The notes under the pieces are model-generated. The model saw nothing but the letters and a program-made list of their open reading frames with translations, searched no databases and had not been told where the DNA came from. From assembly GCA_964388575.1 (NCBI GenBank), contig CAYMAZ010000019.1:1-58992 (forward strand): DNA of 58,992 bases, in the 5' to 3' direction. How positions within the stretch are numbered: the first letter of the stretch is position 1; each line of letters begins with the position of its first letter. The DNA comes from CAYMAZ01 sp964388575 (lineage in GTDB: Bacteria > Bacteroidota > Bacteroidia > Bacteroidales > DTU049). The position numbers and the translations under genes are program-made. Shown here piece after piece: positions 1 to 8,637 of this stretch.

Positions 1-65
1 GCGAAATTAGCTATTGAAAATGTGCTTACAAGCAGCAACATTAATGATTTACCTATTTTTTTCAA
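1..65 (-). CDS. 5' end of a secreted or outer-membrane protein (partial)
   Basis: Reading left from a TTG at 63-65 gives about 21 residues with a basic start (KKIGKS) and a hydrophobic stretch (LMLLLVSTFSIANF), which looks like a signal peptide; the frame is still open at position 1. It would overlap the end of coaX by 17 bp. An ATG at 39-41 in the same frame is possible but would drop the positively charged start. A secreted or outer-membrane protein translationally coupled to coaX would fit, but only the leader is visible, so no function is assigned. Confidence 0.4.
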   Translation of the reverse strand, partial: MKKIGKSLMLLLVSTFSIANF

Positions 66-819
66 GATTATAAAGAAGTATTAAGTTTAATCCACAAAGC
101 ACAAGATTCTCGAATGCAAAGATGTTACTTTTCAGAATTTTATCAAAATATTTAGCATCTCCTCCTGTAATCAGGGTAATAAGATTCTCATACTTTTGAG
201 TGTATTCTGATATAAATCCGGAAATTTCGAACATAGTGCCATTCATTACTCCGGTAAGGATTGATGAATTTGTGTCTATTCCGGTTAACACTGAAATTTC
301 CGTCGGTTGCATCAATGGTAAACGATCTGTAAAACTATTCAAAGCTTTAAATCTGATTGTTATACCAGGTGAAATGCTACCTCCCGAGTATTTATTCTCT
401 GAGGTTATGATATCATAAGTTATAGCAGTCCCTATATCTATTACCAAAACATTCCTATTCGGGTATTTTTCAGAGGCTGCTACGACTCCTGCAAGTCTGT
501 CCTTGCCTAATGTGGTCTTTGATTGATAATCATTCACAATAGGTAGTGGTGTTTTTTCATCAAACGAAATCCACTTAATTTCAGGAAATAAACAAGTAAT
601 TGTGTTTGAATCTGCGGATACAGAACAAACGATACCTGAATCAATAGATTCAAAATCCAATGAGAGTTCGCCAAGAAATTTTACTAAATCATTTCTGCTG
701 AACGGATTGAAATGCCGTGTTGAAAGAATTGCGTTTTCTTTAAAAAGAGCTACTTTAGTAAAGGTATTACCTTGATCTATAACAACAAAATGGCGATCGG
801 CATTTTTGTTTGGATTCAT
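49..819 (-). CDS. coaX: type III pantothenate kinase
   Basis: 256 residues, the usual CoaX length. It phosphorylates pantothenate with ATP in the cytoplasm, the first committed step of coenzyme A synthesis. Seen: an ASKHA phosphate-binding motif DQGNT at residues 15-19 with K22, GKDRLAG at 105-111, DIGTA at 128-132 and GGSISPG at 146-152, all typical of type III rather than type I/II kinases. The ATG at 817-819 is used. Pantothenate-forming genes panC and panD lie at 43.9-45.2 kb. A signal-peptide gene appears to follow it directly on the same strand. Confidence 0.93.
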   Translation of the reverse strand: MNPNKNADRHFVVIDQGNTFTKVALFKENAILSTRHFNPFSRNDLVKFLGELSLDFESIDSGIVCSVSADSNTITCLFPEIKWISFDEKTPLPIVNDYQSKTTLGKDRLAGVVAASEKYPNRNVLVIDIGTAITYDIITSENKYSGGSISPGITIRFKALNSFTDRLPLMQPTEISVLTGIDTNSSILTGVMNGTMFEISGFISEYTQKYENLITLITGGDAKYFDKILKSNIFAFENLVLCGLNLILLYNLEKNR

Positions 820-954
820 CTATAGGAATTAGTTTCTTTAGATCATTCACAAGAAACCTGTTTGGATCTGTCAAACAAAAGTTAATGTCAAAATAATCAG
901 TTTGGTGCAAAATTATCCTATTTTGGAAAGCACCGAGATTTTTTTTCAAAATAT

Positions 955-984
955 TTGTTAAATACATTTTCTTGATTACCTTTG
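955..984 (+). promoter_or_regulatory. Bacteroidota sigma-type promoter of tRNA-Phe
   Basis: TTG at 955-957, a 19-bp spacer, then TACCTTTG at 977-984. This matches the TTG / TAnnTTTG elements known for the primary sigma factor of this phylum exactly. The tRNA begins 14 bp further on. Confidence 0.85.
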
Positions 985-997
985 CAGCCCAATTCAA

Positions 998-1070
<73 letters not shown>

Positions 1071-1080
1071 CGTCAGAAAG

Positions 1081-1108
1081 AAAAAGCCTCATTTACTGAG
1101 GCTTTTTT
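1081..1108. terminator. bidirectional intrinsic terminator
   Basis: AAAAAGCCTC at 1081-1090 pairs with GAGGCTTTTT at 1098-1107 around a 7-nt loop. The T run ends the tRNA-Phe transcript on the plus strand, and the A run does the same on the minus strand for the metal-binding protein gene that ends at 1132. Confidence 0.85.
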
Positions 1109-1131
1109 AATAGCTGCTTTTTTTTTAATCA

Positions 1132-1491
1132 TTAATGATCGTGGTCTCCATCATGATCATCACCGTCATGATCACAGGCTTTTTCGATTTTCTTGGTGGT
1201 ATCTGAAAATTCAGTGTAGTAACCGATTTTTTCAATCATGTCGATGATATATTCTTCGGTGACCATATCTGGATTGTATTTCAACGTGACTATTTTTGTT
1301 TCCAGATCAGCAACAGCAGACTCTATGGCCTGATGCGCATTCAATCTGTTTTCAAGCAACGCTTTTCCTTTTGGGCAATGAAAATGCACTTTAATTTTGT
1401 AAGTGACAGGTTCTGAAACAGTTTGAGCATTGGCAAAACTAAAAAAAGCCAGGAATAATCCCAGAAAAATAATTTTCATGTTGATTTTCAT
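1132..1491 (-). CDS. secreted heavy-metal-associated-domain-like protein with His/Asp-rich tail
   Basis: 119 residues from the ATG at 1491. An N-terminal signal peptide ends near FANAQ. The middle resembles an HMA (copper-chaperone-like) fold: KIKVHFHCPKGKALLE at the position of the metal loop, and a late YIIDMIEKIGYY helix. The usual CxxC is reduced to a single Cys (HCPKG). The last residues, from ACDHDGD on, are a run of His and Asp that could bind metal. A TTG at 1507-1509 would extend the frame, but it lies inside the promoter -7 element, so I reject it. A periplasmic metal-handling role is inference. Confidence 0.7.
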   Translation of the reverse strand: MKINMKIIFLGLFLAFFSFANAQTVSEPVTYKIKVHFHCPKGKALLENRLNAHQAIESAVADLETKIVTLKYNPDMVTEEYIIDMIEKIGYYTEFSDTTKKIEKACDHDGDDHDGDHDH

Positions 1492-1506
1492 AATATGATT
1501 TTTTTT

Positions 1507-1514
1507 CAAAGGTA
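1507..1514 (-). promoter_or_regulatory. -7 element of the metal-binding protein gene
   Basis: On the minus strand this reads TACCTTTG, a match to TAnnTTTG, 15 bp before the ATG at 1491. I see no TTG at the usual distance upstream. It is back to back with the promoter at 1534-1565. Confidence 0.55.
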
Positions 1515-1533
1515 AAAAAATATTTTGAATTCA

Positions 1534-1565
1534 TTGTCTCAATTAAAAAATTGAACGTAATTTTG
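1534..1565 (+). promoter_or_regulatory. promoter of the DUF62 gene
   Basis: TTG at 1534-1536, a 21-bp spacer and TAATTTTG at 1558-1565, followed 11 bp later by the ATG at 1577. Both elements match the Bacteroidota consensus. Confidence 0.7.
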
Positions 1566-1576
1566 AAGATGAGATT

Positions 1577-2365
1577 ATGAAAAAACGAATTGTAACATTA
1601 ACAACTGACTGGGGAACAAAAGATCATTATGTGGCTTCAGTGAAAGGCAAACTGATGTCTCTGGCAGAGGCTGAAATATGTATTGTTGATATTACGCATG
1701 AAATTACCCCGCTACGGATTTTTGATGCAGCTTTTGTTTTGAAAAACTGCATTGAATTTTATCCTGAAGGGACAATCCACATTATCGGAGTCCGATCAGA
1801 AGCTTCGCCCAAAACGCCCCACATTGTTGCAGAACACCGCGGCAGTTTTTTTATCGGAGCTGACAATGGAATATTTCCACTTTTATTTGATAAGCCTGAC
1901 AACATCTATGAAATTGAAATGTATCAGGATTCTGATTTTTTCACGTTTCCCACCAGGGATGTTTTTGTGAAAGTTGCAGCAGCAATTATTAACGGAGAGC
2001 CTCCAAAAAAAATCGGGCCAAGACTTCAGACACTGAATTCAGATCTGGGATTTTTTACCCCTGCCGATACGCCAACATCAATTTCCGGAGTTGCGATCTA
2101 CACTGATAATTTTGGAAATGTTATCACAAACATCTCTTCTGAAAAATTCAAACAGGTTGTCAGAAACAAACCATTTACAATATCAGTCAGAGGTTATGAA
2201 ATTTATGCAATCAGTGATTCGTATCAGGATGTTCAACACGGTGAACTTGTTGCTTTGTTCAATTCATCAGGACTTCTTGAAATTGCTCAGAATGACGGAA
2301 ATGCTGCTTCAATATTGGGCATCAGGTTCAATGATATGATTAAGGTTTTTGTCAACGAATCATAA
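1577..2365 (+). CDS. DUF62 / SAM hydroxide adenosyltransferase-family protein
   Basis: 262 residues. The fold family (DUF62, relatives of SAM fluorinase and chlorinase) is shown by LTTDWGTKDHYVASVKG at the start, DITHEI at 38-43, ADNGIF at 95-100, RDVFVKVAAA near 127-136 and YTDNFGNVITNI near 175-186. Known family members split SAM to adenosine and methionine with an Asp-Arg-His triad. Here the stretch where VDPGVG is expected reads GVRSEA (71-76), and TFHGRD is replaced by TFPTRD (123-128), so the triad appears to be absent. Family membership is firm; the reaction is uncertain. Confidence 0.8.
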   Translation: MKKRIVTLTTDWGTKDHYVASVKGKLMSLAEAEICIVDITHEITPLRIFDAAFVLKNCIEFYPEGTIHIIGVRSEASPKTPHIVAEHRGSFFIGADNGIFPLLFDKPDNIYEIEMYQDSDFFTFPTRDVFVKVAAAIINGEPPKKIGPRLQTLNSDLGFFTPADTPTSISGVAIYTDNFGNVITNISSEKFKQVVRNKPFTISVRGYEIYAISDSYQDVQHGELVALFNSSGLLEIAQNDGNAASILGIRFNDMIKVFVNES

Positions 2366-2399
2366 TTAATCATAACGTATATGTTGCTGGCAGTGAAGG

Positions 2400-3536
2400 T
2401 CAATCAATTGAAAAAAATTCCCTGATCACCTCTTCAATTCGTTTCATATCATTTTCCGACATTGAAGTTCCACTTGGGAGGCATACTCCAGTTTTGAATA
2501 TTTCTTCAGAAACGCCGTTTGTACATGCAGGATATTTCTCAAATACGGGTTGTAAATGCATTGGCTTCCAAATATGCCGGCATTCAATATTTTGTTTTTC
2601 CATTGCCTCAATCAGACCTTCAGGTGTCTTCCCGCCTGTCTGCTCGAAGTCAATCAGAATACAACTAAGCCATCTTGTAGAATGAGTTTCTGGCAATTCT
2701 TTGCACATTGAGACACCCTGCACATTTCTGAAAATATTCTGATAAAATTGAAAAATTTCTCTCCGCTTACTCACTCTATCTCCGATCACCATCATCTGTC
2801 CCCTGCCGATTCCTGCGACAATATTACTCATCCTGTAGTTGTATCCAATTTCTGAATGATGATACCAGGGGAAAGAATCTCTTGCCTGTGTTGCAAGATG
2901 TCGAGCATGTTTTATGTGTTGTTCATTATCAGAAACCAGGGCACCGCCACCAGATGTCGTTATGATTTTATTCCCGTTAAAAGATAAAATTCCCATTTCA
3001 CCGAAACTGCCTGTATGCTTCCCATGAAAGGTGGCTCCCAGAGACTCAGCAGCATCTTCAATAACAGGAATTTCGTATTTAGTTGCTACAGCCATAATTT
3101 CATCCAGTTTAGCAGGAACGCCATACAAATGCACCAGAATTATTGCTTTTGGTTTTTTTCCTGTTTTGATTCTTTTTTCAATGGCATCACACAGTAATTC
3201 AGGACACATATTCCAGGTGTCTTTTTCTGAGTCCACAAATACAGGAATTGCTTTCTGATAGACAATTGGGTTTACTGTTGCTGAAAATGTGAGGGAAGAA
3301 ACCAGAACTTCATCATCAGGTGATACTCCAAGGTTTATCAGAGCCAAATGAATTGCAGCGGTACCGGAAGAAAGAGCAGCCACATACCTGACATTGAGAA
3401 AATCAGCAAGTTCTTTTTCAAAATAATCCACATTTGGACCAATTGGGGCAATCCAGTTTTGTTCAAATGCTTCCTGAATATATTTCATTTCAGAGCCGCC
3501 CATATGGGGGGGGGAAAGATAGATACGTGTGTTCAT
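2400..3536 (-). CDS. DegT/DnrJ/EryC1 nucleotide-sugar aminotransferase
   Basis: 378 residues, full length for PLP-dependent sugar aminotransferases of the PglE/PseC/EpsN type. It would put an amino group on a keto-sugar nucleotide, probably one step before the phosphoglycosyl transferase encoded just upstream. Seen: LSPPHMGG near the start, SSGTAA at 56-61, EDAAES at 160-165 with the Asp that holds the pyridine ring, and the Schiff-base lysine K190 in SFNGNK. Its ATG overlaps the stop of the upstream gene (ATGA). The codons for SPPH contain a run of nine C (3506-3514), a possible slippage site. It is the last gene of the polysaccharide operon. Confidence 0.88.
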   Translation of the reverse strand: MNTRIYLSPPHMGGSEMKYIQEAFEQNWIAPIGPNVDYFEKELADFLNVRYVAALSSGTAAIHLALINLGVSPDDEVLVSSLTFSATVNPIVYQKAIPVFVDSEKDTWNMCPELLCDAIEKRIKTGKKPKAIILVHLYGVPAKLDEIMAVATKYEIPVIEDAAESLGATFHGKHTGSFGEMGILSFNGNKIITTSGGGALVSDNEQHIKHARHLATQARDSFPWYHHSEIGYNYRMSNIVAGIGRGQMMVIGDRVSKRREIFQFYQNIFRNVQGVSMCKELPETHSTRWLSCILIDFEQTGGKTPEGLIEAMEKQNIECRHIWKPMHLQPVFEKYPACTNGVSEEIFKTGVCLPSGTSMSENDMKRIEEVIREFFSID

Positions 3537-4135
3537 CAGATTTCAATATTTCGTCTGAAAATTGTTGCAAATATAATTTTAATGTCAAGAATCAGATTGT
3601 GTTTGTAATAATATCGGAGATTGATGGCAACCTTATCAGGAAATATGACATCATCATTATATTGTACCGGATCTTCAACTTTGGCCAGCAATTCTTCTTC
3701 ATTTGAATATTTCAAAGTTGCGGGACCGGTAATGCCAGGCCGTAATTCAAGAATTTTTCGGTTTTCTCCGGCAAGCAAATCGGCATATCCGGGCACATCA
3801 GGACGCGGGCCCACAAAGCTCATTTGTCCAATGAGTACATTCCATAATTCGGGGAGCTCGTCAAGTTTGTATTTTCTTAAAAAAGCTCCGGTTTTGGTGA
3901 TTCTGCTATCTCCTTTCACACTGATAGTGTTTTTGCTGTCATTTTTTTTCATGGTACGAAACTTAATCATTCTGAAAAGTTTGCCGTTTCTACCCACACG
4001 ATTCTGAATGAACAGCACAGGAAAACCATCCTGAACAAGTATAAGAAAAGCCACAACCAACATTACCGGAAAAAGCAGTAGGAATCCAATAAATCCCATC
4101 ATTCTGTCAAACACAAATTTGTTACACCTTTTCAC
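3536..4135 (-). CDS. initiating phosphoglycosyl transferase (PglC/WcaJ-type bacterial sugar transferase)
   Basis: 199 residues, the short monotopic form. It transfers a phospho-sugar from a UDP-sugar to undecaprenyl phosphate at the inner membrane, starting assembly of the polysaccharide unit. Seen: one re-entrant hydrophobic helix at about 12-35, KFRTM at 58-62, the catalytic Asp-Glu pair D92-E93 in LDELPELWN and the GPRPDVP motif at 109-115. The start is GTG at 4133-4135, which supplies the basic MKRCNKF leader. The adjacent aminotransferase suggests an amino-sugar substrate such as a bacillosamine-like sugar, which is inference. Confidence 0.9.
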   Translation of the reverse strand: MKRCNKFVFDRMMGFIGFLLLFPVMLVVAFLILVQDGFPVLFIQNRVGRNGKLFRMIKFRTMKKNDSKNTISVKGDSRITKTGAFLRKYKLDELPELWNVLIGQMSFVGPRPDVPGYADLLAGENRKILELRPGITGPATLKYSNEEELLAKVEDPVQYNDDVIFPDKVAINLRYYYKHNLILDIKIIFATIFRRNIEI

Positions 4136-4173
4136 AATAACTATTTTTTACAAAATTGCAAATTTATTACTAA

Positions 4174-5184
4174 TCATTTCCTTTTCCCGGTAATACATTT
4201 TATGATACCTACCATTGATCCTGTACCATAAGAAAAATGCAAAACAACAAAACCCCACACCATATGAAAAACTGTGGTGCTTCTGTCTTTCAGGGCAACT
4301 GAAAAAAAGGTAACGGCAAGAAGATATAATAACAAAATTGACAAGGCGGCAATGAAAAACAATTGGAAGAAAATCCCGGCAAGTGCTGAAATTAGTAATG
4401 TCCCCACAAATAAAAATGGGACAAAATGTCTAAAACTCAATGACCTGAAAGTTCGTGTTATCCATACTGCCAGAATGTTCCACATTCCGTTCTGGTAATT
4501 ATTCTGTGCAAGTTCGGAATAGGTTTCCCTTGCGTAATAAGTACATTGTTTCTCAGGAATAAGATAAATCTTTTTTCCTGCTCTTACAAGGCGCTTACTC
4601 CACTCCATATCATGATTACGCTTCAGTTTCTCATTATAATACCCAACTTCATCAAACAGTTCTCTTTTATATATCCCAAATGGAACAGTATCTACTTTGA
4701 CCGGACGATCAGATCCAATTCTAAACATGGAATTACCGACACCAGCAGGATGTGATAATATTTTGATTATTGCATTTGAAGTTTTTGTTTTATTGAGCAC
4801 ATCTGTTTTAATACTTCCTCCGGCACCATCTAACTTCAGGGATGTAATATAAGACAATAGTGTTTCAATATAGTTATCTGGATATGTTGTATGTGCTCCG
4901 GCAATCATGACATGATCATACACAGCATTCCTGACGCCAATATTCAGTGCAATCTGAGTTTCCCTCTGAGGGTTTATTATCCTTCTAACATTTGGCGTGT
5001 AATGACTGATTCCATCAACAATTTTTGCTGTATCATCATGACTCATTCCGTCTATGATCAGAATTTCTGTTCTTATGTTTCGGCTTGTTCCCTCAAGGAT
5101 TGAGTTTATGCATCTTTCGATATATTTTTCTTCATTGAAGCATGGAATTACCACTGTAACGCCCTGTGAATTATCTGTTTTCAT
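4174..5184 (-). CDS. GT2 glycosyltransferase with C-terminal membrane helices (ExoA-like)
   Basis: 336 residues. A GT-A fold begins with VTVVIPCFNEEKYI and ILIIDGMSHDDT; AGAHTTYP occupies the place of the metal-binding DxD region, and NHDMEWSKRL is the usual acceptor/base segment. Two or three hydrophobic helices follow (about 240-315), as in ExoA-type enzymes that act at the cytoplasmic membrane. It likely adds one sugar to the lipid-linked repeat unit; the sugar cannot be read from sequence. The next gene upstream ends 4 bp before its ATG. Confidence 0.82.
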   Translation of the reverse strand: MKTDNSQGVTVVIPCFNEEKYIERCINSILEGTSRNIRTEILIIDGMSHDDTAKIVDGISHYTPNVRRIINPQRETQIALNIGVRNAVYDHVMIAGAHTTYPDNYIETLLSYITSLKLDGAGGSIKTDVLNKTKTSNAIIKILSHPAGVGNSMFRIGSDRPVKVDTVPFGIYKRELFDEVGYYNEKLKRNHDMEWSKRLVRAGKKIYLIPEKQCTYYARETYSELAQNNYQNGMWNILAVWITRTFRSLSFRHFVPFLFVGTLLISALAGIFFQLFFIAALSILLLYLLAVTFFSVALKDRSTTVFHMVWGFVVLHFSYGTGSMVGIIKCITGKRK

Positions 5185-5188
5185 ACAT

Positions 5189-6064
5189 TTAGCTTTTCTG
5201 AGAAATTCTGATGAGCTGATAAAAAGCTTTCAGTTCTGGCTTTATTTTTTCAAACAATGATCTGAAAGGAATGGACAACCTTAAAAATAATGAAACATAC
5301 GGTTTACATCGGATATGTAGAACTAATGGATATTGTTCAAAACCAAATTTATTGATCAAAAATTTCTGTATATAAGTATCATGATAAATGCTTTTGAAGC
5401 CATCGTTAACATAATCAAATCCTTTTAATTCAAGATAATATTCATTTATTTTATGGAACAATGCATATGAAGGATAATATTGCAGGAAAGCCGGATCAAA
5501 CCTGGCCACAGAAATATTTGCTTCTTTTTTGTCAAACAGCAGAACTTTTGCAAAGGCAACCATTTGCGTTCCATAAAATACACCCCAATATTGAATAATT
5601 TCTTCATATCCGGAATAAATGTAAAACTGCGAATTAAACTCATCAACTGAAACAGGGCGTTTTTTGTATTTTTTCACTGCCTTTTTGTATACTTCATAAG
5701 CCTGATCTGCATAATCAATGGGATCAATTATTTCTGCCCTGCAATTATTAAGACCTTTACTGATTTCATGTCTTCGCTTTGATGTCAGCTTTCCAAGTGG
5801 TGTATATGTTTTACAAACGACAGCATAGAAGGCCTGTTGATTGACTTGTGTCTGTTCCGGACCTGTCCATCTGCACATTACTGCTGCAGGAAAAAGCTTA
5901 AATAACTTTCTGATTCCTTCTTTTGAAATATTATAGTTTGAATAAACGGGCCCAACAGGCATAATCATTCTTTGATACTCTCTCCATAAAATATTTTCGA
6001 CAACAGCATACTTAATTTGTGCTTTATCAAAATATGAGGTATAAAGTGCAATATAATCACTCAT
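5189..6064 (-). CDS. FemAB/GNAT-like acyl- or aminoacyltransferase in the polysaccharide operon
   Basis: 291 residues without a signal peptide or clear membrane helix. The pattern (an N-terminal half with WREYQRMIMPVGPVY, then TSKRRHEISKGL, then a second half with VFYGTQMVAFAKVLLFD and NDGFKSIYHDTYIQKFLINKFGF) resembles FemAB-type double GNAT folds found in exopolysaccharide clusters. A role in acylating or peptidylating the polysaccharide is plausible but not shown. It overlaps the upstream GT4 gene by 8 bp, so co-translation is likely. Confidence 0.5.
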   Translation of the reverse strand: MSDYIALYTSYFDKAQIKYAVVENILWREYQRMIMPVGPVYSNYNISKEGIRKLFKLFPAAVMCRWTGPEQTQVNQQAFYAVVCKTYTPLGKLTSKRRHEISKGLNNCRAEIIDPIDYADQAYEVYKKAVKKYKKRPVSVDEFNSQFYIYSGYEEIIQYWGVFYGTQMVAFAKVLLFDKKEANISVARFDPAFLQYYPSYALFHKINEYYLELKGFDYVNDGFKSIYHDTYIQKFLINKFGFEQYPLVLHIRCKPYVSLFLRLSIPFRSLFEKIKPELKAFYQLIRISQKS

Positions 6065-7190
6065 GATTTGTGATATTCTGAGCGATTAAAATACGGCGAT
6101 AAGTATGAATCAGCTTTGCTTCTTCACTTGCCCAGTTATACTTTTCTTCAACAGCTTTTCTTCCGTTATTGCCCATTTTCACAACCTTGTCCCTGTCTGC
6201 AACAATTTCAATGATCGCATCAGCAATTTCACGGGGTGAAGAAGGATTGACACAAAAGCCGCATTGATTGGACAAAATGATTTCTTTCCACATTGGAAAG
6301 TCAGAACCTATTACCGGAAGTTCGGCAGCCATGTATTCAAAAATCTTGTTCGGCTGTGCATTAACGTGGTTTGCAGCAGGTAAAAATGTTACAATTCCTG
6401 CCATTGATTCTGATTTAATTTTTTGAGCAACGTTGCGATCGATTAATCCCAATTCGTTCACGAACTTCCATCCTTCAGACTTCATAGCTTTCTGTTTCAG
6501 ATCCTTGTCCTGAAATTCACCTGCCAAATCCAGTCTGATGCCTCCGCACAAACTCATTGCATCAACAAGCGGAAGCAATCCTCTTATTTCAGAAATGGCA
6601 CCAATATAACACACCTTTTTTTGCTTCTCTGCAGTGAAATCTTCATTATGATCAGGAATTTCAGAGAGAAGGGGATAATTATTGATGTCAACCACAAGAT
6701 TGTGGAGCTTTTCAAATCTGTCACGAATAAAGGGCGTAGCACAACAAAGAGCAGCAAATTTACGAACTGATCTATTTTCATAAATTTCAAAAACTGCTGA
6801 TATCAACCTGGCAAAAAATGGTGACAGGTATGGTTTATCCAATAATTGCCTCGGCACATCTTCATGAATATCATAAATCACTTTTTTACCGTTACGTGCC
6901 AGTTTTTTTCCTAAAGGGACAAGTTCAGGATCATGTATGTGAAATACGTCTGCATTTTGATTCATTGCCAACCTGCCAATTCTATTTCCGGCTGAGAATA
7001 TTCGTTTTAACCTTCCTGCGGGTTTCTCCCCTGCATTGATTATCCGGACGCCATGTATCCGGTCATCAGGAGCGCCAAAAGCAATTATATTAACATCAAA
7101 ACCGCTCTGAGCCAGAGACCTGCATTCCTTAGAAAAAATGCGAATATCATTCCATGGATGTACTGAGGTTATATGACAAATTTTAAACAT
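6057..7190 (-). CDS. GT4-family glycosyltransferase
   Basis: About 377 residues from the ATG at 7188-7190; a TTG at 7202 would add four. GT-B architecture: the N-terminal half has FKICHITSVHPWNDIRIF and VFHIHDPELVPLG, and the C-terminal half has KKVCYIGAISEIRG and NKIFEYMAAELPVIGSD, the E-x7-E-like nucleotide-sugar site. It transfers a sugar in the cytoplasm during unit assembly. It overlaps the preceding polymerase gene by 8 bp and the following FemAB-like gene by 8 bp. Confidence 0.83.
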   Translation of the reverse strand: MFKICHITSVHPWNDIRIFSKECRSLAQSGFDVNIIAFGAPDDRIHGVRIINAGEKPAGRLKRIFSAGNRIGRLAMNQNADVFHIHDPELVPLGKKLARNGKKVIYDIHEDVPRQLLDKPYLSPFFARLISAVFEIYENRSVRKFAALCCATPFIRDRFEKLHNLVVDINNYPLLSEIPDHNEDFTAEKQKKVCYIGAISEIRGLLPLVDAMSLCGGIRLDLAGEFQDKDLKQKAMKSEGWKFVNELGLIDRNVAQKIKSESMAGIVTFLPAANHVNAQPNKIFEYMAAELPVIGSDFPMWKEIILSNQCGFCVNPSSPREIADAIIEIVADRDKVVKMGNNGRKAVEEKYNWASEEAKLIHTYRRILIAQNITNHE

Positions 7191-8637
7191 GGTTTGTTTC
7201 AATTAAGGTGGAGGCTTTGTTTTTCAACAATATCTCAGCTGAATATGCAAACAGCGTGAGAATGATCCAATTCATAGGAAGTGCAATAAACGCACTGGGT
7301 GCATTAGATACAAGCACATAAGCAGGGATTGCCAGAAAAAGAAAACTACTTTCCATCGTTAGGTCGGCATCGTAAAACTGTCTGAAATTTCTCATAATCA
7401 GAAAAATAATCTGAAAGAAAAATATTGCAAGAAAAACCAATGGAATAATTCCATACTGCGAAAGAATTTCAATTGTAAAATTATGAGGATTTCCATGCTT
7501 CATTGTATCATATTTCCCTTGTCCAGTTAGAGTTTTATGTTCATATTGACCTGCGCCAACGCCCATCAAACATGATTCTTTTGCAAAATGGAATCCGTTT
7601 AAAATCAGATTTTTTCTAATGCTGTATGAATCTGTTTCCTTAACTGCAAATGCGGGCTCACTCTTAATAAGATAAAAATCTGCCATTTTCTCCTTTATCT
7701 CATTAAGGCCCTTATCTGATTTTTCAACTTCTTCAAATTGAACGCCGGGGTTTTCCACAGGAATGACAATCTTGTTGGTCGTTACAATGAGGACAAAACT
7801 TAAAATAAATAGTCCTGCAATAACAATGACTTTCAGCATGTTTTTACTGAAAAGTCTGAATACATTCTTAAAATAATTCAGCTGAAATTTGAGGAACATT
7901 TGATTTCCTGTGTATAAAAAAAGAAATACGGATGCAAATATGACATAATATATTGCATATGCCGACAACTTTGATCGGGTATAATAAGTAATAAATAATG
8001 TCAGAATAATGAATAACAGTGGCAGAAATCTCTTGCTTCTTCCAAGTCTCAAAAAAAACATAATTAAGGAAAACACCAGAAATACTGCAAAATCATTTGG
8101 ATTTCCGAAGGTTGCAAGTGGAGCATTGAATGTTGATCTAATAAAATCATATTTGGATAAATTTGTTGTATACGTCCCTTCAAAATGTGCGAAGGTACCG
8201 ATTTCAATAACTGCAAAAAAAGCGAGAATCACAAACGAGAGCAACCATGAAGTTTTGATAATCCCAAATGCATTATCAAGTCTGTAACAAAGTGTAAAAA
8301 TGACAATAAATGTCAACCCTCCCCAAAGTATGTAAGAAATATGACGCAGAGCCATCATAACATTGTCATCCCAAATCAGTGAAATCGAGCCATACACCAT
8401 CAACCAGATTATAAAAAACAGCAACCATCTGTTATGGTAAAATCTTGGGATAACCAATTGTCTGGTCAGAAACAAATAAGCAAAACCCAACAGAAGCAAT
8501 ACACGATATGCATACAAATGAATAAACCCAAGACTCACAACATTCAGTTTCCCCGCAAAGGGAAAAGTAAATATCAGGCTGAATAAAAGCAGCATAAATA
8601 TTAACTGTTGTCTATTTTTTCTGATCTCCTGATTCAT
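7183..8637 (-). CDS. O-antigen polymerase/ligase-family membrane protein (Wzy/WaaL type)
   Basis: 484 residues from the ATG at 8635-8637. There are about ten or more hydrophobic helices, with a long periplasmic loop (roughly 285-385) that contains GVGAGQYE and HGNPHNFTIEILSQYG, the hallmark region of the Wzy_C/O-antigen ligase family. In the membrane it joins undecaprenyl-linked units into polymer or ligates polymer to an acceptor. With a Wzx-type flippase in the same operon, polymerase is the likelier role. The start overlaps the end of the upstream GT4 gene by 26 bp. Confidence 0.8.
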   Translation of the reverse strand: MNQEIRKNRQQLIFMLLLFSLIFTFPFAGKLNVVSLGFIHLYAYRVLLLLGFAYLFLTRQLVIPRFYHNRWLLFFIIWLMVYGSISLIWDDNVMMALRHISYILWGGLTFIVIFTLCYRLDNAFGIIKTSWLLSFVILAFFAVIEIGTFAHFEGTYTTNLSKYDFIRSTFNAPLATFGNPNDFAVFLVFSLIMFFLRLGRSKRFLPLLFIILTLFITYYTRSKLSAYAIYYVIFASVFLFLYTGNQMFLKFQLNYFKNVFRLFSKNMLKVIVIAGLFILSFVLIVTTNKIVIPVENPGVQFEEVEKSDKGLNEIKEKMADFYLIKSEPAFAVKETDSYSIRKNLILNGFHFAKESCLMGVGAGQYEHKTLTGQGKYDTMKHGNPHNFTIEILSQYGIIPLVFLAIFFFQIIFLIMRNFRQFYDADLTMESSFLFLAIPAYVLVSNAPSAFIALPMNWIILTLFAYSAEILLKNKASTLIETNHV

